A stretch of 7,101 bases of DNA from an uncultured bacterium (GCA_905214175.1 CAJMLD010000077.1:1-7101); one strand, 5' to 3'. Numbered from the stretch's first letter, positions 1 to 6,343 are shown. The notes: generated by a model from the letters alone, not told the origin. A program made the numbers and translations.

Positions 1-124
1 CCCCGTCGCCCCGCGCCCCGTCCACTCCGCGCTCGACCTGTCCAAGCTCGAGGCGGCCGGCTTCCGCATGCCGGACTGGGAAGAAAACCTTCAACAATAT
101 CTCGGCGAGGTGATTTCACGATGA
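1..124 (+). CDS. rmlD: dTDP-4-dehydrorhamnose reductase (RmlD-like), C-terminal end only
   Basis: Only the last 40 codons are in the window, in the frame beginning at base 2 and ending at TGA 122-124. The peptide reads R-P-V-H-S-A-L-D-L-S-K-L-E near its start, then M-P-D-W and Q-Q-Y-L. This is the usual tail of RmlD proteins (RPxxSaLdxsKle..G....W...L..yL). The family reduces dTDP-4-keto-L-rhamnose to dTDP-L-rhamnose with NAD(P)H in the cytoplasm, the last step of rhamnose donor synthesis. In some Actinobacteria it is fused behind an RmlC epimerase domain; whether that is so here cannot be seen. The stop overlaps the next start as ATGA (121-124), which suggests translational coupling. The call rests on a short but characteristic motif and on the polysaccharide context. 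Confidence 0.8.
   Translation, partial: PVAPRPVHSALDLSKLEAAGFRMPDWEENLQQYLGEVISR
107..113 (+). promoter_or_regulatory. ribosome binding site for the acyltransferase gene
   Basis: GAGGTGA lies 7 nt before the ATG at 121, inside the end of the rhamnose reductase gene. It supports the ATG at 121 as the start and therefore the 4-nt ATGA overlap. Confidence 0.7.
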
Positions 125-832
125 GCAGAGACGCCATCCTAAAGCCCCTGCTTCGCCTGGTCGGAAAGGGCGACATGGAGCTCGACCCCGACATCCCCTC
201 GGGCTACATCGCGAGCACCTGCTGGCATTACGGTACGTCCCTCGTGAGGGGCGCGCTGCGCTGTGGCGGGTTCAAGTCCCGTGACGGCCGCTGCTTCATC
301 GGCAGGGGCGTCACCCTGCGCTGCAAGCGCAAGATCGCGCTGGGGACAAATGTCCGCCTGAGAGACAGCGTCTACATCGACGCCCTGTCCCGCGACGGGG
401 TGAGCCTGGGCGACCGTGTCCTGCTCGGCCGCAATTCAAGGATAGAGTGCGCCGGCTCCCTCTCGTCGATCGGGAAGGGCTTGAGGATCGGCCATGACTC
501 AACCTTCGGAGCCGACTGCTACTTCGGCGCGGCCGGTGGCATCGAGATCGGCAGCGACGTCATGGCCGGGCAGCTCCTGAGGTTCCACTCCGAGAACCAC
601 AACTTCATGGACACGGGCACGCTCATCCGCGAGCAGGGCGTCACCCACAAGGGCATATCGATCGGCGACAACGTCTGGATCGGGGCCGGCGCGGTCTTCC
701 TGGACGGCGCCCGCGTCGGGGGAGTGCGTCATCGCGGCGAACGCGGTGGTCACGGCTGGAGAATATCCGCCGAACTCGGTCATCGTGGACGTCCCGGCGA
801 GGGTTGTCAAGACGCGCGGCGCGCAGGGATGA
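121..832 (+). pseudogene. Hexapeptide-repeat acyltransferase, frameshifted near its C-terminus
   Basis: This is a left-handed beta-helix acyltransferase (LbH/maltose O-acetyltransferase-like class). Such enzymes usually move an acetyl group from acetyl-CoA onto a sugar hydroxyl. Hexapeptide-type turns run from about residue 60 (I-G-R-G-V, I-A-L-G-T-N, V-S-L-G-D-R, I-G-K-G-L, I-E-I-G-S-D, I-S-I-G-D-N-V-W-I-G-A-G-A-V). The candidate active-site His lies in H-S-E-N-H-N-F (His156/His160). After codon 200 the reading frame breaks in five Gs at 718-722. Removing one G restores V-G-E-C-V-I-A-A-N-A-V-V-T and a normal V-P-A-R-V-V-K-T tail ending at TGA 830-832, giving 236 residues. As written, the frame instead ends at TAG 853-855 (244 residues) with an Arg/Gly-rich nonsense tail that overlaps the next start. 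The final coil and cap are lost, so the product is probably inactive unless this is a base-calling error or a slippage site. The exact acceptor sugar is unknown. Confidence 0.85.
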
Positions 833-844
833 TGGGGGCATTCT

Positions 845-1684
845 TTGAGCGATAGGAAACTCATATCCATCGTCATCCCCGTCTACAACGTCGAGGGGGA
901 GCTGGACCGCTGCCTGGACAGCGTGCTCGGGCAGACCTACGGCAACCTCGAGGTCATCCTCGTCGACGATGGGAGCACTGACGGCAGTGGGAGGCTTTGC
1001 GACGAGGCCGTCGCACGCGATGGACGGGTCAGGGTCATCCACAAGGAGAACGGGGGCCTCTCGAGCGCCCGCAACGCGGGGCTCCGCGCCGCCACCGGCG
1101 ACTGGCTCCTCTACGTCGATTCCGACGATGCCATAATGCCCGACGCGTGCGAGGCGCTGCTCGATGCCGCGCGCGAGAGCGGGGCAGACCTCGTGATTGG
1201 CGACGCGGTGCACGAGACGCCCGGCGGGACGGAGCCCATGCCGCACTCGTGCCTCGAGCCGGGGGTCCGCTACGCCGCGCGGGATGGAATTATCAAGTTA
1301 ATCCAAAGTCACGAGTTTTATGCACCTTCATGGTTTAACATGTATAAACCATTCATTCTTAAGCATAATAACCTCTTCTTTGCAGAAGGCATCCTCCACG
1401 AGGACATGGAGATGCAGCCGCGGCTCTTCCTCTCGGTGGGCAGTGTCGCATGCAGTGGGAGGACCTTCTACCGCTACATAGACCGCTCCACCTCGATCAT
1501 GAACACGAGCGATGCCGAGCGGCGCAGGCGGGACCTGTCCCAGATCTACGCGGCCTGGAAGGCCCGCTTCGACTCCGTCGGCGATCCCGAGCTCCAGCGG
1601 GCGCTCTATGGGCACCTCTGCAAGTGCTACCTTCACTCGTGCCTCGAGCTCGGCCCGCTCGACCTGCGGTCGTGCGGCGTCTAG
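845..1684 (+). CDS. Family 2 glycosyltransferase, cut short by an in-frame TAG
   Basis: A GT-A fold glycosyltransferase (GT2, PF00535 type) that would transfer a sugar from a nucleotide donor to the growing lipid-linked repeat unit at the inner face of the membrane. Visible motifs are the nucleotide-binding strand S-I-V-I-P-V-Y-N (residues 8-15), D-D-G-S (41-44), G-G-L-S-S-A-R-N (70-77), the metal-binding D-S-D-D (92-95) and the catalytic-base type H-E-D-M-E (E186-D187). The start is TTG 845, preceded by a GGGGG run 6 nt upstream; no other start is possible, because an in-frame TGA lies at 830-832. The frame ends at TAG 1682-1684 after 279 residues. The same frame continues with family-like sequence to 1792, so 36 codons including the TAG position have been cut off. 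The core catalytic domain is complete and may still work. Codons around 1284-1392 are far more AT-rich than the rest. Donor and acceptor cannot be told from sequence. Confidence 0.88.
   Translation: MSDRKLISIVIPVYNVEGELDRCLDSVLGQTYGNLEVILVDDGSTDGSGRLCDEAVARDGRVRVIHKENGGLSSARNAGLRAATGDWLLYVDSDDAIMPDACEALLDAARESGADLVIGDAVHETPGGTEPMPHSCLEPGVRYAARDGIIKLIQSHEFYAPSWFNMYKPFILKHNNLFFAEGILHEDMEMQPRLFLSVGSVACSGRTFYRYIDRSTSIMNTSDAERRRRDLSQIYAAWKARFDSVGDPELQRALYGHLCKCYLHSCLELGPLDLRSCGV
1284..1392 (+). other. AT-rich patch inside the first family 2 glycosyltransferase
   Basis: Bases 1291-1380 are about 31% GC by hand count (28 of 90), in a gene whose flanks are clearly GC-rich. The codons here (TTA, AGT, TTT, TAT, AAA, CAT, AAT, CTT) are rare in the neighbours. 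The reading frame is kept, and the patch encodes the segment just before the H-E-D motif, including Y-A-P-S-W-F-N-M-Y-K. That is the position of the acceptor-side region in these enzymes. Confidence 0.8.
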
Positions 1685-1792
1685 GTCACCTGCCTCTTCC
1701 GGTACTGCCTTGTTGCCAAGGAGAAGGCCAAGGCCGTGGCGTACGGCGTCTCGCCGAGGCTCTGGGCCAGGATGGGGGGCGGAACGCGATGA
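1685..1792 (+). pseudogene. Cut-off C-terminal tail of the first family 2 glycosyltransferase
   Basis: After TAG 1682-1684 the same frame stays open for 35 more codons to TGA 1790-1792. It reads V-T-C-L-F-R-Y-C-L-V-A-K then A-Y-G-V-S-P-R-L-W-A-R-M. This basic, amphipathic segment with a V-S-P-R-L-(W/Y) motif is the kind of tail seen at the end of many GT2 polysaccharide transferases. The TGA overlaps the next start as ATGA (1789-1792), the coupling expected of an intact gene. The simplest reading is a point mutation that created TAG, for example from CAG or TGG, in a 315-residue ancestor. Confidence 0.72.
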
Positions 1793-2865
1793 TCCCCTAT
1801 ATCCTCCTCGCCCTCTACACCCTTCTGATGTGGTACTTCCTGCGGCACCGGGTCTTCGGGAGGAAGTGCTTCCTCGCGCTCTGCCTGATTCCGGCAGCCC
1901 TCCTCCTGGGACTTAGGGGGGTTTCCGTCGGCGAGGACACCGCCATGTACCTGCACATGGCCGAAGTCTCGCAAATGCTTCCGTGGCAGCGGCTGAACCC
2001 GCTGGGCAGCGCGCTCATCTGGAACGCCGACGCATACGGATACGGATCCTCAGTCGATCCCGGCTGGCTTCTGTACTGCAAGGCCATCATGACTGTCTTT
2101 GACAACCCCCAGGCGGTATTGCTGATTACCTCGATCCTGACTTGCGCCCTCATTGGAATCTTCTTGGAACGCAACACGGAAGATGTCGGACCTGCCTACT
2201 GGTTCTTCCTCTGCGGCGGCCTCTATATGTTCGCCTTCAACGGCGTGAGGCAGATGCTGGCGCTCGCCATCGCGGCGAACTTCTACCAGCTCGCCCGGAA
2301 GAACAGGTGGGTATGGGCCGCGATCATCATCCTGTTGGCAAGCCTTATTCACAGGTCGGCGCTCGTCATGCTCGCGTACCTGGCCCTGATGCTGATAATG
2401 AGGTTCAAGCGCGCGTACGGCATCTCCGTGGTCGTTGCCATCCTGCTCCCCCTGATCGTTCAGATGGCCTTCCCCCTCGTGCAGAGGATTTCCGTGCAGT
2501 ACGCGTCCTATTACACGGTCAACTATTGGAACGTATCTTACCACGGCGTCGTGCTCGTCTGGGCAGTCATTGTCGCCTGCGCCATAGTGCTCGGCCGAAA
2601 TCGACGGTCCGCAAAGCAAGATGGCTTTCTTTCGTTTTGCGGTCTCTCTTACGTATCGCTCGAATTCACGGCTTCGGCAATTTCGATAATCGAGCGAGTC
2701 GCGCTCTATCCTCTCGTCCTCGTGTGCCTTTCTTATCCAGAGGCAATTAAATACGTGAGGGCCAAAAACCGCTGGTGGTTCTCGCTTATAACCTGCCTGA
2801 TCCTTTTCGCTCTCTATGCGTCCTATTCCCTATCGCCGGCGCGTTCCTACGTTCTGTGTTTCTAG
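1789..2865 (+). CDS. EpsG/Wzy-family polysaccharide polymerase
   Basis: A 358-residue, strongly hydrophobic protein with about ten predicted membrane helices, close to the usual EpsG length of about 360. EpsG-type proteins are thought to be the polymerases that join lipid-linked repeat units on the outer face of the membrane. Matching signatures are R-G-V-S-V-G-E-D-T-A-M-Y (residues 43-54), D-P-G-W-L-L-Y where relatives usually have E-x-G-(W/F), and F-N-G-V-R-Q-M-L-A-L-A-I-A with Arg154-Gln155, followed by a conserved S-L-I-H-R-S-A. I chose ATG 1789 because the protein begins directly with a membrane helix and the start overlaps the old stop of the upstream gene. The open frame extends to 1450, but that extension is only a shadow of the upstream transferase. 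The upstream ribosome site is weak (GGA 1781-1783), which fits coupled translation. The last third is about 50% GC, lower than its surroundings. Confidence 0.85.
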   Translation: MIPYILLALYTLLMWYFLRHRVFGRKCFLALCLIPAALLLGLRGVSVGEDTAMYLHMAEVSQMLPWQRLNPLGSALIWNADAYGYGSSVDPGWLLYCKAIMTVFDNPQAVLLITSILTCALIGIFLERNTEDVGPAYWFFLCGGLYMFAFNGVRQMLALAIAANFYQLARKNRWVWAAIIILLASLIHRSALVMLAYLALMLIMRFKRAYGISVVVAILLPLIVQMAFPLVQRISVQYASYYTVNYWNVSYHGVVLVWAVIVACAIVLGRNRRSAKQDGFLSFCGLSYVSLEFTASAISIIERVALYPLVLVCLSYPEAIKYVRAKNRWWFSLITCLILFALYASYSLSPARSYVLCF

Positions 2866-2871
2866 CCATTT

Positions 2872-2876
2872 GAGGA
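2872..2876 (+). promoter_or_regulatory. ribosome binding site that fixes the DXD transferase start
   Basis: TGAGGA ends 8 nt before ATG 2885, a normal spacing. The other in-frame starts (2816 and 2876) have no comparable site. The first would overlap the polymerase gene and the second sits on the ribosome site itself. Confidence 0.7.
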
Positions 2877-2884
2877 TGTTATCG

Positions 2885-3718
2885 ATGTCTCCCATTGCGA
2901 AAACAATCAACTACTGCTGGTTCGGCGGCAGCCCGCTTGGCGAGAAGGAGCTTACCTGCATCGAGTCGTGGAGGAAGTTCCTCCCCGGCTACGAGATCGT
3001 GCGCTGGGACGAGTCCAACTGGGACGTGCGCTGCTGCGACTACGTCTCGGAGGCCTACGACGCGGGGAAGTGGGCCTTCGTCTCCGACTACGCCAGGCTC
3101 GACATCCTCTACCGGCACGGCGGGCTCTACTTCGACACGGACGTGGAGCTCATCAGGCCGATAGACGACATCCTGGAGCGCGGGCCGTTCATGGGATTCG
3201 AGACGGACTGGTCGGACTATGCCGACGGCACCGTCGCCCCCGGGCTTGGCCTGGCGGCCAATCCCGGGCTTGGCCTGGCGGCCAATCCCGGGCTTGGCCT
3301 GTACAGGGCCATCCTTGACTCCTACGGGGACGACCACTTTGTCAAGTCCGACGGGAGTCTTGACGAAACGACCATAGTCACCCGCACGACGAGTGTCCTT
3401 TTGGAGCGCGGCCTCGAGCGCAGGCCCGGCATCCAGGAGGTCGACGGCGTCTGGCTCTACCCAAGCGAGTACTTCAACCCAAAGGACTTCCTCACCGGGG
3501 AGGTTCATGTCACCGAGAACACGCGGTCGATACACCACTTCAGCATGAGCTGGTACACGCCGCTGGAGAAGGAGAGATACGAGGCGATGTCCCGCATGCT
3601 CAAGCGCGGGATGGGCCGACGCAGGGCGGAGGTGCTGTCGAAGCTGGTCGCGACGGTGAAGATGCGTGACGCCACCTACCTGACGGACAAGCTGCGCAAG
3701 ATCGCCGGAAGGAGGTAG
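2885..3718 (+). CDS. DXD-motif glycosyltransferase (Gly_transf_sug / OCH1-like)
   Basis: A 277-residue soluble glycosyltransferase of the DXD sugar-binding family (PF04488 type), common in capsule and exopolysaccharide loci. It starts M-S-P-I-A-K-T-I-N-Y-C-W-F-G-G, the family's opening K-x-I-x-Y-C-W-F-G. Next come W-A-F-V-S-D-Y-A-R-L-D-I-L-Y, then G-G-L-Y-F-D-T-D-V-E with the metal-binding Asp84 and Asp86, and a late S-I-H-H-F-S-M-S-W (His217/His218) that usually helps hold the metal. ATG 2885 was chosen for its ribosome site and because the family motif begins there. Residues 119-139 hold a repeated P-G-L-G-L-A-A-N block that lengthens a loop normally present once. The frame is intact, but the extra residues lie near the substrate pocket and may change activity. 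The gene starts 19 nt after the polymerase and ends 3 nt before the next start. The sugar transferred is not deducible. Confidence 0.87.
   Translation: MSPIAKTINYCWFGGSPLGEKELTCIESWRKFLPGYEIVRWDESNWDVRCCDYVSEAYDAGKWAFVSDYARLDILYRHGGLYFDTDVELIRPIDDILERGPFMGFETDWSDYADGTVAPGLGLAANPGLGLAANPGLGLYRAILDSYGDDHFVKSDGSLDETTIVTRTTSVLLERGLERRPGIQEVDGVWLYPSEYFNPKDFLTGEVHVTENTRSIHHFSMSWYTPLEKERYEAMSRMLKRGMGRRRAEVLSKLVATVKMRDATYLTDKLRKIAGRR
3239..3301 (+). repeat. 24-bp in-frame tandem repeat, 2.6 copies
   Basis: The unit CCCGGGCTTGGCCTGGCGGC followed by CAAT runs 3239-3262 and 3263-3286, with a partial third copy (first 15 bases) at 3287-3301. Copies are identical. Each full unit encodes P-G-L-G-L-A-A-N and holds a perfect inverted repeat, TTGGCC-TGGC-GGCCAA (3246-3261 and 3270-3285), able to form a 6-bp stem with a 4-nt loop. 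Identity between copies and the 3n length suggest recent slipped-strand expansion that keeps the frame. Confidence 0.95.
3711..3715 (+). promoter_or_regulatory. ribosome binding site for the second family 2 glycosyltransferase
   Basis: GGAGG sits 6 nt before GTG 3722, inside the final codons of the DXD transferase. It supports the long N-terminus of the next protein rather than an internal start near 3923-3932. Confidence 0.7.
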
Positions 3719-3721
3719 GAA

Positions 3722-4843
3722 GTGGACGGCAGACATAGGCTTCTCTATTCGGTCGCCCGCCGCGCCTTCCGCGTCGAGGGGATTTACCGCCTGTGCGTGG
3801 CAACGACGGGGCGTTTCTCCGGAGGCGTAGAGAGACAGGCCGACGCATCGGGAGTGCTCGAGGAGGCCTCCCCGCGACCTGCGGGAGGCCTCGACGTCCC
3901 GTCGCGCGCGTGGCCCGCTGTGCCCGAGGTGGACGTCTCGGTCATCGTACCCTGCTACAACGTCGAGCGCTTCGCGGCCGGCTGCCTGGAGTCAATCACC
4001 TCGCAGGAGACCTCCCGCAGCCTCGAGGTTATAGCCGTCGACGACGGCTCCACGGACGGCACGGGTGCCATCCTCGACTCGGCCGCCGCCTCGGATCGGC
4101 GCGTACGCGTGATTCATCAGGCGAACCGGGGCCTTTCTGGCGCGCGCAACCGCGGTATCGCGGAATGCCGCGGGGTGGGGTTGGTGTTCGTGGACTCCGA
4201 CGACCTCCTCATGCCCGGGGCCCTCGAGGCGCTCTGCGACGCGTACGAGGAGGGAGGCTGCGACTACGTGACCGCCTCCTACCAGGACATGAGCGAGGAC
4301 GGCTCGACGGTGACGCCGCTTTCCGGGCGCAGGCACCACGGGGCTCCGTGGGGCCGCCTTTACTCGCGCGAGGTGTGGCGCGACCTGGAGTTCCCGGAGG
4401 GCTTCTGGTTCGAGGACACGGTGCAGGGCTTCTGCGTGGAGGCGCGCTGGCGGGAGCGCTACGTGGACGTGCCCGTCTACCTCTACCGTGATAACTCCTC
4501 GGGCATCACGAGGACGGCCGGGAGGAACAAGAAGGGGCTCGACACCCTCTGGATCGTGGACGAGATGCTCGAATGGGACCGGCAGCTCGGAATCCCCTTC
4601 GATCAGGGGATGTACGACCGGGTGCTCTGGCAGCTGGGACCCATTCTCTGGGGCAGGACGACGGCGCTGGACGAGCGGGAGCGGCGCGCGGCATTCCTCT
4701 ATGCGTGCGAGATCGTCAGGAAGTGCGACCCGTCCCGGCTGTTCTCCTCGGCGAGGCACGGCCGGTGGATCGACCTCGAACGCGGGCTGCGGGAGCGTGA
4801 CTACAGCCTGTGGCGCATTGCCATCCTCGGGCTGATGGGATAG
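3722..4843 (+). CDS. Family 2 glycosyltransferase with N-terminal extension
   Basis: A 373-residue GT2-type transferase, likely acting at the cytoplasmic membrane face on the lipid-linked repeat unit. The catalytic domain begins near residue 70 with V-D-V-S-V-I-V-P-C-Y-N. It continues with D-D-G-S (107-110), G-L-S-G-A-R-N-R-G, D-S-D-D (158-161) and F-E-D (E231-D232), the metal-binding and base motifs in normal order. A W-G-R-L-Y-S element precedes the FED motif, as in related enzymes. The start is GTG 3722, chosen for the ribosome site 6 nt upstream. It gives an unusual extension of about 70 residues: a basic, aromatic first half (L-L-Y-S-V-A-R-R-A-F-R) and a Pro/Ala-rich linker. The extension could be a membrane-surface or partner-binding segment. 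The C-terminal 120 residues are Arg-rich and helical in character. The gene is intact. Confidence 0.88.
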   Translation: MDGRHRLLYSVARRAFRVEGIYRLCVATTGRFSGGVERQADASGVLEEASPRPAGGLDVPSRAWPAVPEVDVSVIVPCYNVERFAAGCLESITSQETSRSLEVIAVDDGSTDGTGAILDSAAASDRRVRVIHQANRGLSGARNRGIAECRGVGLVFVDSDDLLMPGALEALCDAYEEGGCDYVTASYQDMSEDGSTVTPLSGRRHHGAPWGRLYSREVWRDLEFPEGFWFEDTVQGFCVEARWRERYVDVPVYLYRDNSSGITRTAGRNKKGLDTLWIVDEMLEWDRQLGIPFDQGMYDRVLWQLGPILWGRTTALDERERRAAFLYACEIVRKCDPSRLFSSARHGRWIDLERGLRERDYSLWRIAILGLMG

Positions 4844-4924
4844 GAAAGGGCTTTGACGCGCCGTTGTGGGAGTCGGTCGCGCACGAGCGTCTCCGATGAC
4901 GGCGGGACACGGACGAGAAGGAAC
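4844..4924 (+). other. 81-nt gap before the flippase gene
   Basis: This is the longest spacer in the window. It has no good sigma-70-like promoter, although a TTGACG at 4853 exists without a matching -10, and no convincing terminator hairpin. The spacer is open in the frame of both neighbours, so a TTG start at 4853 (AGGA at 4842-4845, 7 nt upstream) could add 24 Arg/Ser-rich residues to the flippase. I judge that unlikely because relatives start at the M-G-K-Y position. Confidence 0.55.
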
Positions 4925-6337
4925 ATGGGCAAGTACGGATACCTGGCAAAGAACGTGGGGCTTCTGACCCTCAGCAGCTTCGCGACGAAGCTGCTGAGCT
5001 TCTTCCTGGTGCCCCTCTACACGAGCGTGCTCACCACCGGCGAGTACGGCACCTACGACCTCTTCAACACCACGGTCGGCGTGCTGCTCCCCATCCTCAC
5101 GATGAACGTGCAGGAGGGGGTGCTGCGCTTCGCGCTGGACAGGGACTACGACCGCGGGGCGCTCGTCACGGTGGGGACGCGCTACACCCTCATAGGGACG
5201 GGGATAGTCGCTGCGGGGCTGGGCGTGCTCCTGGCCACGGGACTCTTCCCGTTCGGGGCCACCTACGCCCTGTACTTCCTGCTGATGTTCGCCTCGCAGG
5301 CCCTCTCCGGGCTTGTGTCGTTCTATATCCGCGGCATCGACCGCGTGCGGGACCTCTCCATCTCGAGCGTCGTGGCCTCGGCGGTCACAATCGCGTTCAA
5401 CATCGTGCTGCTGCTCCCCATGCACATGGGGCTCGACGGCTACTTCCTGGCCAACATCCTGGGGCCGCTCTCGCAGGTGGCCTACATCGCCATCGCCGCA
5501 AAGATGCCGCGCGACACGCACCTGACGAAGAGATATGCCGAGCAGTCCAAGGAGATGCTCGCCTACGCCCGACCCCTCATCGCCAACAGCATCGCCTGGT
5601 GGGTGAACAACGTCTCCGACCGCTACATCGTCATCTTCTTCTGCGGCATCGCGGCCAACGGCGTGTACTCGGTGGCCTCTAAGATCCCCTCGATCCTCAA
5701 CGTCTTCCAGACCATCTTCAACCAGGCCTGGTCGCTCTCCTCGGTGAAGGACTTCGACCCGGAGGACAGGGACGGCTTCTTCGCGCACACCTACGCCGCC
5801 TACAACTGCCTCATGACGCTGGTGTGCTCGGCCATCATCGTGGCCGACAAGGTGCTGGCGCGCTTCCTCTATGCCAACGACTTCTACGTGGCCTGGCAGT
5901 ACGTGCCCTGGCTCACCATCGCGATCCTGTTCGGCGCGCTCTCCGGCTACGTGGGCGGCTTCTTCACCGCCGTGAAGGACTCCAAGGTCTTCGCCACCTC
6001 GACTGTGGCGGGAGCCGTGACAAACGTTGCACTCAACTTCGTGTTGGTGCCCCTCATGGGGCCGCTCGGCGCGGCGATATCCACCGCCGTCTGCTACGTG
6101 GAGGTGTGGGTCATCCGCCTGGGGCAGTCGAGGAAGTACATCCGGCTGCGCGTGAGGCTCGGCCGCGACGTGGCGAGCTACCTCTTGCTCGTCGTCCAGT
6201 CAGTTGCGCTGCTGCTCATATCCGAGCCGCTCCCCATGTACGGCGTAGTGGGCGGGCTCTTCGTCGTGATCGCGCTGCTCTACTTCAGGGACCTGCGGCT
6301 CGTTGCGAGTAAGCTGCTGCACGCCGTGAGGAGGTAA
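4925..6337 (+). CDS. Wzx-type polysaccharide flippase
   Basis: A 470-residue membrane protein of the MOP superfamily (PF01943 type, with a PF14667-like C-terminal half), with about 12 to 14 hydrophobic helices. It would flip undecaprenyl-diphosphate-linked repeat units from the inner to the outer face of the membrane for the EpsG-like polymerase. The N-terminus K-Y-G-Y-L-A-K-N-V-G-L-L-T-L-S-S-F-A-T-K-L-L-S-F-F-L-V-P is typical, followed by L-T-T-G-E-Y-G-T-Y-D-L. Other family-like stretches are A-N-S-I-A-W-W-V-N-N-V-S-D-R-Y and F-N-Q-A-W-S-L-S-S-V. I chose ATG 4925 because family members start here. It has a close AAGGA (4918-4922) with only 2 nt spacing, so initiation may be weak, and TTG 4853 is the alternative. 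Composition is uniformly GC-rich and the frame is intact. Confidence 0.9.
   Translation: MGKYGYLAKNVGLLTLSSFATKLLSFFLVPLYTSVLTTGEYGTYDLFNTTVGVLLPILTMNVQEGVLRFALDRDYDRGALVTVGTRYTLIGTGIVAAGLGVLLATGLFPFGATYALYFLLMFASQALSGLVSFYIRGIDRVRDLSISSVVASAVTIAFNIVLLLPMHMGLDGYFLANILGPLSQVAYIAIAAKMPRDTHLTKRYAEQSKEMLAYARPLIANSIAWWVNNVSDRYIVIFFCGIAANGVYSVASKIPSILNVFQTIFNQAWSLSSVKDFDPEDRDGFFAHTYAAYNCLMTLVCSAIIVADKVLARFLYANDFYVAWQYVPWLTIAILFGALSGYVGGFFTAVKDSKVFATSTVAGAVTNVALNFVLVPLMGPLGAAISTAVCYVEVWVIRLGQSRKYIRLRVRLGRDVASYLLLVVQSVALLLISEPLPMYGVVGGLFVVIALLYFRDLRLVASKLLHAVRR
6328..6334 (+). promoter_or_regulatory. ribosome binding site for the glycerophosphotransferase-like gene
   Basis: GAGGAGG overlaps the last codons of the flippase gene and lies 9 nt before ATG 6344. 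This is a strong site that defines the start of the last gene. Confidence 0.75.
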
Positions 6338-6343
6338 CTGCTC

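Noticed and set aside
829..855. Alternative ATG starts at 829 and 832 for the first family 2 transferase
   Set aside because: Both are in the frame that reaches TAG 853-855, not the transferase frame. Only TTG 845 leads into the transferase.
1450..1788. N-terminal extension of the polymerase upstream of ATG 1789
   Set aside because: The peptide is an out-of-frame reading of the upstream transferase, rich in Arg, Leu and Pro, and not membrane-like. The polymerase fold begins at M-I-P-Y-I-L-L.
2816..2884. Earlier start for the DXD transferase
   Set aside because: The added residues are an out-of-frame reading of the polymerase tail, and a good ribosome site with proper spacing serves ATG 2885.
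3298..3307. Perfect 10-bp palindrome CCTGTACAGG as an operator
   Set aside because: It lies inside coding sequence right after the tandem repeat, far from any promoter, and follows from ordinary L-Y-R codons.
2879..3736. Antisense open frame of 285 codons with repeated K-P-G-I-G-R-Q-A peptide
   Set aside because: It is the mirror of the DXD transferase. The repeat peptide comes from the 24-bp tandem repeat read backwards.
4859..4904. Possible terminator or attenuator hairpin (CGCCGT ... ACGGCG) before the flippase
   Set aside because: The stem is only 6 bp with a loop of more than 30 nt and has no T run. It is no better than chance in GC-rich DNA.
3992..5788. Long antisense open frame of 598 codons
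   Set aside because: It lies opposite the second family 2 transferase and the flippase, both of which have clear family motifs. Its translation is His/Arg/Val/Glu-rich without domains or membrane segments. Long antisense frames are expected in GC-rich coding DNA.
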